DNA of 64,000 nucleotides, taken from positions 1-64,000 of the forward strand of contig CAWFJZ010000005.1 in the NCBI GenBank assembly GCA_963816315.1, written 5' to 3'. This document shows, piece by piece, positions 58,673 through 64,000 of this stretch; positions within the stretch are counted from its first letter, which is position 1, and each line of letters opens with the position of its first letter. A program made the translations under genes and the position numbers. The notes under the pieces were generated by a model, which was not told the origin of the DNA, did no database searches, and saw only the letters and a list, made by a program, of their open reading frames with translations. The DNA comes from CADEEN01 sp963816315. GTDB lineage: Bacteria > Pseudomonadota > Gammaproteobacteria > Burkholderiales > Burkholderiaceae_C.

Positions 58673-58770
58673 ACCCCCACGCTCACTTCGTTCGCTGCCC
58701 CCACGGCCCCGAAGGGGCCGCTACGCGGCCTTTGGGGCGTCAGTGCCCTACGGGCGGCCGGGCGGGCACT
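58673..58770. repeat. GC-rich dispersed repeat, copy before rlmB
   Basis: Starts CCCCCACGCTCACTTCGTTCG, contains GCCCCGAAGGGGC and CCTTTGGGGCGTCAG, and ends CGGGCGGCCGGGCGGGCACTG next to ATG 58772. It is open in the rlmB frame from ATG 58661 (LTSFAAPTAPKGPLRG), like the copy before the MBL gene. Confidence 0.75.
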
Positions 58771-58771
58771 G

Positions 58772-59506
58772 ATGACCCGCCATGTGCTCTTCGGTTTTCA
58801 CGCCGTCACCGTTCGCCTGAAGACCGCGCCCGACAGCGTGGTCGAGGTGCATCTCGACACGCAGCGCCGCGACGCGCGCATGCGCACGTTTGCGCAGCGC
58901 GCTACCGAGGCAGGCGCCAAGGTGGTGGACAGCGACGATGCGCGCTTGAACAAGCTCGCCGGCAACGACCGCCACCAGGGTGTCGTCGCACTGGTCGAGC
59001 GCTTGCCGGCGCGGCATTCGCTCGACGACATCCTGGATGTTGCCGCGGGCCCGCCGCTCGTGCTCGCGCTCGACGGTGTCACCGACCCGCACAACCTCGG
59101 CGCCTGCCTGCGCGTGGCTGACGGCGCCGGCGTGCAGGCGGTGATCGCGCCGAAGGACCATGCGGTGGGGCTCAACGCCACGGTGGCCAAGGTCGCCAGC
59201 GGCGCCGCCGAGACCGTGCCCTACCTGATGGTCACCAACCTGTCGCGCGCATTGACCGAGTTGAAGGAACGCGACGTCAAGGTCATCGGCCTGTCCGACG
59301 ACGCCGAGCAGACGCTGTACGACCTCGACCTCAGCGGCCCGCTCGCGCTCGTGCTCGGCGCCGAAGGCAAGGGCCTGCGCCAACTGACGCGCAGCACCTG
59401 CGATGCGCTCGTCAAGATTCCGATGGCCGGTGCGGTGGAGAGCCTGAACGTCTCGGTCGCGGCGGGTGTGTGCCTGTACGAGGTGGTGCGGCAGCGCAGC
59501 CGATGA
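58772..59506 (+). CDS. rlmB: 23S rRNA (guanosine-2'-O-)-methyltransferase RlmB
   Basis: A 244-residue SPOUT enzyme that methylates G2251 of 23S rRNA. VLFGFHAVTVRLKTAPDSVV is the substrate-binding N-terminus; motif 1 GVTDPHNLGACLRVADGAGV, motif 2 LVLGAEGKGLRQLT and motif 3 IPMAGAVESLNVSVAAGVCL form the trefoil knot. ATG 58772 follows the repeat; an in-frame start at 58661 would add 37 residues encoded by it. Confidence 0.94.
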   Translation: MTRHVLFGFHAVTVRLKTAPDSVVEVHLDTQRRDARMRTFAQRATEAGAKVVDSDDARLNKLAGNDRHQGVVALVERLPARHSLDDILDVAAGPPLVLALDGVTDPHNLGACLRVADGAGVQAVIAPKDHAVGLNATVAKVASGAAETVPYLMVTNLSRALTELKERDVKVIGLSDDAEQTLYDLDLSGPLALVLGAEGKGLRQLTRSTCDALVKIPMAGAVESLNVSVAAGVCLYEVVRQRSR

Positions 59507-59558
59507 GCGTGAGCCGCGCCGCGCCGGGCCGTCCCAAGCCAGCGGACGAGGGGCTGTC

Positions 59559-60551
59559 GTGACCAGCGACACGACGATCTACACCTGCATCGAGTCCGGC
59601 CGCCTCGAGCCCGAAGTGTTGTTGATGCTGCGCACGTTGCGCGCGTTCGGCGGCCGCTTCGCGAATTGCCCGGTGCTCGCGATTCAGCCGCGCAGCGGCC
59701 CGTCGATTGCCCACAGCACGCGGCGTGAGCTTGAAAAACTGCAGGTGTCATACATCAAGCGGCCCGTGCGTCATCGCTTCGATTGGCTCGGTTTTGCCAA
59801 CAAGCCGCAGGCGGCGGTGATGGCCGACGAACTCGCGAGGACGAAGCATGTCGTGTGGCTCGACGCCGACGTGCTCGTCGTCAGCGAGCCGACGGCGCTC
59901 GACGCGCCGCAGCACGACGTGCAGGAAGTGCTGGCCTGCGTCGAAGAACTCGGCCCCGTCAGCACGGGGCCGGGTGATCGCTTCGAGCCGTTCTGGCAAG
60001 CGCTCGCCGAAGGCGCGGGCATGCCCGAGGGCGTGCCCTTCGTCACGGCAGGTCCGAGCGGCAAACGCATCCGCCTGCAATTCAACTCCGGTGTTTTCCG
60101 CTTTCATCGCGGCTCGGGCTTTGCGCAGCGTTACCTCGAGCTGTTCGAAAAACTCTATGCGCTGTGCGTGATGCCCAAAGACGACCCGACGATGTTCCTG
60201 CACGAGCAGATCATCTTTTCCATCGCCGCAGCGTCGTGGCGCGGCGGCTTCGCAGCGCTCGAGCCGAACTACAACTTTCACGCCGAGCCGATGTACGAAG
60301 CGCTGTACCCGCCGGCGCAGTACGAGCGCGCGGTGCTGCTGCACTGGCACGGCTCGCTGCGCATGGAAGACTTCCGCGACACCTTCATGCAGCGCTTGCA
60401 GTCGTCTTTGCCCGCCGTTGCGCAGATCGTGCAGGAGAGCCTGCCGCTCGACGCACCGCGCGCCCTGGTGCCGCGCCTGCACCGCGCACTGCTCGCGCGC
60501 ATCCGCAAGCGTCAGCAGGCGGCGTTCATGCGCGGCGCGATCCGGCTGTAG
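59559..60551 (+). CDS. GT-A-fold nucleotide-sugar transferase-like protein
   Basis: A 330-residue protein. The GTG at 59559 follows a GAGGGG site. VSYIKRPVRHRFDWLGFANK leads to VVWLDADVLVVSEP, a DxD motif near residue 100, and the C-terminal half has FNSGVFRFHRGSGFAQRYLE and HWHGSLRMEDFRDTFMQR, as in GT8-like transferases. Donor and acceptor unknown. Ends at the edge of the 162-bp palindrome. Confidence 0.75.
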   Translation: MTSDTTIYTCIESGRLEPEVLLMLRTLRAFGGRFANCPVLAIQPRSGPSIAHSTRRELEKLQVSYIKRPVRHRFDWLGFANKPQAAVMADELARTKHVVWLDADVLVVSEPTALDAPQHDVQEVLACVEELGPVSTGPGDRFEPFWQALAEGAGMPEGVPFVTAGPSGKRIRLQFNSGVFRFHRGSGFAQRYLELFEKLYALCVMPKDDPTMFLHEQIIFSIAAASWRGGFAALEPNYNFHAEPMYEALYPPAQYERAVLLHWHGSLRMEDFRDTFMQRLQSSLPAVAQIVQESLPLDAPRALVPRLHRALLARIRKRQQAAFMRGAIRL

Positions 60552-60552
60552 A

Positions 60553-60714
60553 GTGGCCTGTAACGCTGAAATCGGAAGTCGCTGCCCGCGCGATACGGAG
60601 CGCGCTGCGGCGTTGCAAATGCTCGCGATGCCTCGGGGCATCGCTGTGCTTTGCGCCTTGCATCGCACCCCGTCTCGCACTGTCCTCGACTCCCATTTCA
60701 ACGTTACAGGCCAC
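60553..60714. repeat. 162-bp giant imperfect palindrome
   Basis: The ends GTGGCCTGTAACGCTGAAAT (60553-60572) and ATTTCAACGTTACAGGCCAC (60695-60714) are inverted with one mismatch, and the arms keep pairing inward to a central GCGATGCC-TCGG-GGCATCGC hairpin. No ORF. It fills the interval between a plus gene stop and a minus chrA stop. May be a MITE-like unit and would end transcription from both sides. Confidence 0.82.
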
Positions 60715-60721
60715 GAGCCGC

Positions 60722-61258
60722 CTACACGCCACCCGCGGCGCCGACCACCGCACCGATCGCGATCAACCACACCGGGCTGATCTTCGTCTTCACCGACAGC
60801 AGCACCGTCGCCGCGACCAGCACGGCCGCACCGACATGCGTGGCCAGCGGCGCCGCGAGCACGGTGCCGGCGGCGGCCAGCAGCCCGATCGTCACGGGCG
60901 CCATGCCGGCGACGAAGGCGCGCACGCCGAGCGTGTCGCGGCGCTTGCGGCCCCAGCGCGACGCGAACAACGCCAGCGTCGTGCTCGGAATCAACATGCC
61001 GATGAGCGCAACGAACGCGCCCGGCAGGCCGGCGATGGCGTGGCCGAGCACCGGCACGAAAAGCAGGTTCGGCCCCGGCGCCGCCTGCGCCAGTGCGACG
61101 CCGGCGCTGAATTGCGCGTCGTCGAGCCAGCCGCGCTGCTCGACCAAGTAGCGGTGGATCTCCGGCGTGGTGGCGAGGGCTCCGCCGATGGCGAGCATCG
61201 ACATGGCGAGGAAGTGGGCGAAGAACGGCAGCCAGTCGGCGGCGGTGAAGGGGCTCAT
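60722..61258 (-). CDS. chrA: Half-size chromate transporter (ChrA), second subunit
   Basis: A 178-residue short-chain CHR protein: WLPFFAHFLAMSMLAIGGAL, VEQRGWLDDAQFSAGVALAQ, APGPNLLFVPVLGHAIAG (PGP motif) and later TM helices. ATG 61258 overlaps the stop of the upstream half as ATGA. Two short-chain partners form one transporter with opposite orientation, exporting chromate in known cases; substrate here is inferred. Confidence 0.9.
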   Translation of the reverse strand: MSPFTAADWLPFFAHFLAMSMLAIGGALATTPEIHRYLVEQRGWLDDAQFSAGVALAQAAPGPNLLFVPVLGHAIAGLPGAFVALIGMLIPSTTLALFASRWGRKRRDTLGVRAFVAGMAPVTIGLLAAAGTVLAAPLATHVGAAVLVAATVLLSVKTKISPVWLIAIGAVVGAAGGV

Positions 61259-61812
61259 GCGCGCTTCAACCACCAGCCCGCAAACACCACCATCGCCCCG
61301 CCCAGCCCGAGCACGACCCAGGCCAGCGGCACACGCCATGCGCCGACGAGCGCCCAGGTGGCGAGCGAGGCGGCAGCGCACAGCGCGAGCGGCAGCGGGT
61401 TCTTTTTCAGCGTCGACGCGAGCTTGATCGCCATCGCGAAGATCAGCCCTGCGGCCACCGCGCCCATGCCGCGGATGGCGCCGGCCGCCATCGGCGTGCT
61501 GGCGATCTGCGCGTACAGCGTGGCCAGTGTCAGCACGATCAGCAGCGGCGCGGCGAGGATGCCGGCGAGCGCGCAAAGTGCGCCGCGCCAGCCGAAAAAG
61601 CGGTCGCCGATCATCAGCGACAGGTTGCAGACGTTGGGCCCCGGCAGCACCTGCCCGATCGACAACGCCTCGGCAAACTCCTCACGCGTCAGCCAGCCGC
61701 GCTTCTCGACCAACTCGCGCTGCGCCACCGGCAACACGCCGCCGAAGCCTTGCAGTGCGAGCGAGGTGAAGGCCCAGAAAAGTTCTATCGCGGAGCGCGG
61801 CGCGGCGCTCAA
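61255..61812 (-). CDS. chrA: Half-size chromate transporter (ChrA), first subunit
   Basis: A 185-residue short-chain CHR protein: AIELFWAFTSLALQGFGGVL, VEKRGWLTREEFAEALSIGQ, VLPGPNVCNLSLMIGDRFFG. TTG 61812 overlaps the stop of the upstream dehydrogenase (TTGA); there is no nearby ATG in frame. It is coupled to the second half downstream. Confidence 0.88.
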   Translation of the reverse strand: MSAAPRSAIELFWAFTSLALQGFGGVLPVAQRELVEKRGWLTREEFAEALSIGQVLPGPNVCNLSLMIGDRFFGWRGALCALAGILAAPLLIVLTLATLYAQIASTPMAAGAIRGMGAVAAGLIFAMAIKLASTLKKNPLPLALCAAASLATWALVGAWRVPLAWVVLGLGGAMVVFAGWWLKRA

Positions 61813-62816
61813 CGCATCACCTTGAGCGCCTCGGGATTGACGATGTTCGTCGGCTGTTGATTGACGAAGGCCACGACGTTGTCGAACGCGGCGCCGAAGT
61901 ACTGCTCGTAGGTGTCGATTTCCACGTAGCCGATGTGCGGCGTGCACACCGCGTTTTCCAGGCGCAGCAGCGGGTGGCCTTGCAGGATCGGCTCGCTCTC
62001 GAACACATCCACCGCGGCCATGCCGGGGCGGCTGCGGTTCAACGCCGAGACCAGCGCGTTTTCGGCGACGAGCTCGGCGCGCGAGGTGTTGACGAACAGC
62101 GCCGTCGATTTCATGCGCACCAGATCCTCGAGCTTGACCACGCCGCGTGTCTCCGGCACCAGGCGCAGGTGCATCGACAGCACGTCGCATTGTTCGAAGA
62201 ACGCTTCGCGGCTGGCCGCGGCGCCGAAGCCGTCGGCGACGGCCTTGTCGCGCGACGCGTCGCGGCCCCAGACGACGACCTTCATGCCGAACGCCTTGCC
62301 GTAGTTGGCCACGCGCTGGCCGATGCGGCCGTAGCCCCAGACGCCGAGCGTCTTGCCCGACAAGCGCATGCCGAGCGCAAAGTTCGGCGGCATCGCCGCG
62401 GCCTTCAGACCCGACTGCTGCCACGCGCCATGCTTCAGGTTGCCGATGTACTGCGGCACGCGCCGCATCGCCGCCATGATCAAGGCCCAGGTCAGTTCGG
62501 CGGGGGCCGTCGGGTCGCCCACGCCTTCGGCCACGGCGATGCCGAGTTTGGTGCAGGCCTCGACGTCGATGTGCGCGCCGACGCGGCCGGTCTGCGCCAG
62601 CAGCTTCAGCTTCGGCAGCTTCTCCAGCAACTGGCGCGGGAAGGCGGTGCGCTCGCGGATCAGCACCAGCACCTCGGCGTCGCGCAGGCGCACCGAGAGC
62701 TGGCCGATGCCCTTGACGTTGTTGGTGAAGACCTTGGCTTGCAGGTGTTCGAGCTTGGCCGAGCACTTCAGCTTGCGCACGGCGTCCTGGTAGTCGTCGA
62801 GGATGATGATGTTCAT
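61809..62816 (-). CDS. D-2-hydroxyacid dehydrogenase
   Basis: A 335-residue NAD-dependent enzyme of the phosphoglycerate dehydrogenase group. Rossmann motif GVWGYGRIGQRVA, catalytic Arg in FVNTSRAELV, Glu in VFESEP, and His in CTPHIGYVE. Likely reduces 2-oxo acids. Operon with the ChrA halves is suggested by the TTGA overlap, an odd pairing with no clear metabolic link. Confidence 0.92.
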   Translation of the reverse strand: MNIIILDDYQDAVRKLKCSAKLEHLQAKVFTNNVKGIGQLSVRLRDAEVLVLIRERTAFPRQLLEKLPKLKLLAQTGRVGAHIDVEACTKLGIAVAEGVGDPTAPAELTWALIMAAMRRVPQYIGNLKHGAWQQSGLKAAAMPPNFALGMRLSGKTLGVWGYGRIGQRVANYGKAFGMKVVVWGRDASRDKAVADGFGAAASREAFFEQCDVLSMHLRLVPETRGVVKLEDLVRMKSTALFVNTSRAELVAENALVSALNRSRPGMAAVDVFESEPILQGHPLLRLENAVCTPHIGYVEIDTYEQYFGAAFDNVVAFVNQQPTNIVNPEALKVMR

Positions 62817-62895
62817 TGGCAAGCGAGTACCTTTTGCAGCGCGATTCTGCACCGGCTATTAACATCGCCCGCCACATTCGGAAACAGGAGACCTC

Positions 62896-63402
62896 ATGAC
62901 GATCTCGATGCACTCGGCCAGCGCGCCGATCTTTCTCAAGATGCTCGGCAACATGTTGAAGTGGCTCGACAAGGCCGAGGCCCATGCGGCGCTGCGCAAG
63001 TTCGACGCCGCCAACTACCTCGGCCTGCGCCTGGCGCCCGACATGCTCAACTTCACGCGCCAGGTGCAGGTGGCCAGCGATTTCGCCAAGAGCACGATGG
63101 CGCGCCTGGCCGGCCTGGAGGTGCCGAAGTGGGACGACAACGAAGCGACCATCGCCGACTTGCGCGCCCGCATCCTGAAGACGATCGACTACGTGAAGAC
63201 GATTCCGGCGTCGCAGGTCGATGGCAGCGAAGAGCGCGAGATCACGATCCCGATGCGCAGCGGCGATGCGCTCAAGTTCAAGGGCGAGGCGTATCTGAAG
63301 GAAGCCGCGCTGCCGAACTTCTTTTTCCACGCGACGACGGCTTATGCGCTGCTGCGCCACGCCGGCGTGGATGTCGGCAAGGGCGACTACTTAGGACGAT
63401 GA
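62896..63402 (+). CDS. DUF1993 family protein
   Basis: A 168-residue four-helix protein: FLKMLGNMLKWLDKAEAHAA, LRLAPDMLNFTRQVQVASDF, then LPNFFFHATTAYALLRHAGV near the C-terminus with the conserved His; DinB-like. Function unknown. ATG 62896 follows an AGGAGA site. Its stop overlaps the next start as ATGA. Confidence 0.88.
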   Translation: MTISMHSASAPIFLKMLGNMLKWLDKAEAHAALRKFDAANYLGLRLAPDMLNFTRQVQVASDFAKSTMARLAGLEVPKWDDNEATIADLRARILKTIDYVKTIPASQVDGSEEREITIPMRSGDALKFKGEAYLKEAALPNFFFHATTAYALLRHAGVDVGKGDYLGR

Positions 63403-64000
63403 AGCGCTGGCTGCGCGGCATCGCCATCGCGTTGGCGATGGGGCTGCTGCTCGCGCTCGCGGCGCTGGCCTTCTATTTGTGGCGCGCCACGCCGGCGCAT
63501 GACGGCGTGTTGCGCGTCGGCGGCATCGCGGCGTCGGTGAGCATCGATCGCGACGAGCACGGCGTGCCGACGATCCGCGCGGCGAGCGTCGAAGACGCCG
63601 CGTTCGGCCTCGGCTTTGCGCATGCGCAAGACCGGCTGTGGCAGTTGGAGACGCACCGCCGCATCGGCAGCGGCCGGCTGGCCGAAGCGTTCGGCCGCTC
63701 TGCCCTCGACAACGACAAGTTCCTGCGCGCGCTCGGCGTGCGCCGCGCCGCGCAGGCGCAGTGGGCGCAGCTCGGCGCCGAATCGAAGCGCGTGCTGCAA
63801 GCCTACGCGGCGGGCATCAACGCCTGGCAGCGCGAACACATGAAAGCACGGCCGCCGGAGATGCTGATGCTCGGCCTGGCGGTCGAAGACTGGACGCCGG
63901 TGGACAGCCTGGCCTGGGCGATCATGATGGCGTGGGACCTGGGCAGCAACTGGAACACCGAGTTGCTGCGCGCTCGGCTGGCGCTGACGCTGCCGGTGGC
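63399..64000 (+). CDS. Penicillin acylase-family protein (3' end outside window)
   Basis: The first 200 codons of a large Ntn hydrolase. MKRWLRGIAIALAMGLLLAL is a signal or TM, followed by VSIDRDEHGVPTIRAASVED and GFAHAQDRLWQLETHRRIGS, the alpha-chain hallmarks of the penicillin G acylase/quorum-quenching acylase family. The autocatalytic Ser lies beyond the window end. Substrate (beta-lactam, acyl-homoserine lactone or other amide) cannot be told. Translationally coupled to DUF1993. Confidence 0.9.
   Translation, partial: MKRWLRGIAIALAMGLLLALAALAFYLWRATPAHDGVLRVGGIAASVSIDRDEHGVPTIRAASVEDAAFGLGFAHAQDRLWQLETHRRIGSGRLAEAFGRSALDNDKFLRALGVRRAAQAQWAQLGAESKRVLQAYAAGINAWQREHMKARPPEMLMLGLAVEDWTPVDSLAWAIMMAWDLGSNWNTELLRARLALTLPV

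Noticed and set aside
61255..63360. 701-aa minus-strand frame suggesting a fusion ahead of ChrA
   Set aside because: Only the last 185 residues are real ChrA; the rest is the antisense or off-frame of DUF1993 and the dehydrogenase. The TTG at 61812 explains the start.

Overview
This 64-kb window is a dense stretch of a GC-rich chromosome with about 60 genes and no rRNA, tRNA or CRISPR array that I can see. Gene content and protein style point to a betaproteobacterium of the order Burkholderiales, probably near the Rubrivivax/Leptothrix/Methylibium/Rhizobacter group: map-glnD next to purL, MnmH, EttA, paired HxlR and ArsR/SRPBCC genes, a TAXI-type binding protein, DUF3016, DUF1993, and dispersed CCCCCAAG...CTTGGGGCGG repeats. 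The taxon is an inference; no marker was searched.

Layout. 1-7.0 kb: quinone oxidoreductase (cut by the window edge), a thioredoxin-like protein overlapping a cytochrome P460, a divergent HxlR regulator, a VOC/ArsR/SRPBCC operon with overlapping starts and stops, and a minus-strand group (helix-turn-helix regulator, SRPBCC protein, beta-propeller, DUF2189 membrane protein) carrying several frameshifts. 7.26-8.09 kb: an IS5-family element (IS427-like) that has landed in the last codons of a CHASE2 hybrid histidine kinase. 8.0-14.9 kb: a tightly overlapping four-gene minus-strand operon (Vgb-like propeller, unknown lipoprotein, LysM-FecR protein, CHASE2 hybrid kinase), the best candidate here for an undescribed envelope signalling system. 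15-21 kb: a SnoaL/DUF3237/77-aa microoperon, an AraC regulator divergent from a methyltransferase, a PlsB/PlsC-like acyltransferase, a GYD protein and MnmH. 21-32.4 kb: glnD, map, purL, an AAA ATPase, a DegQ-like protease and a prolyl 4-hydroxylase. 32.4-41 kb: a small secreted Ala/Lys-rich protein, a decayed endonuclease, DUF4010, a beta-CASP metallo-beta-lactamase, an NAD-binding protein, a DEAD-box helicase and an MFS transporter. 41-48.4 kb: ettA, a Rieske-like protein lacking one cluster ligand, a large zinc metalloprotease lipoprotein and a LytS/LytTR pair. 48.5-64 kb: an aminopeptidase P, nadC, a TAXI protein, UPF0114, acs, a thioesterase, rlmB, a GT-A-fold protein, two half-size ChrA proteins, a D-2-hydroxyacid dehydrogenase, DUF1993 and the start of a penicillin-acylase-family protein.

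Two features run through the window. First, GC-rich palindromic repeats occur between genes and also inside or in frame with conserved genes (glnD and purL internally; rlmB and the MBL gene at their 5' ends). Second, about ten genes, including acs and pepP, carry single-base frameshifts. These could be sequencing indels or real decay, and the sequence alone cannot settle which.
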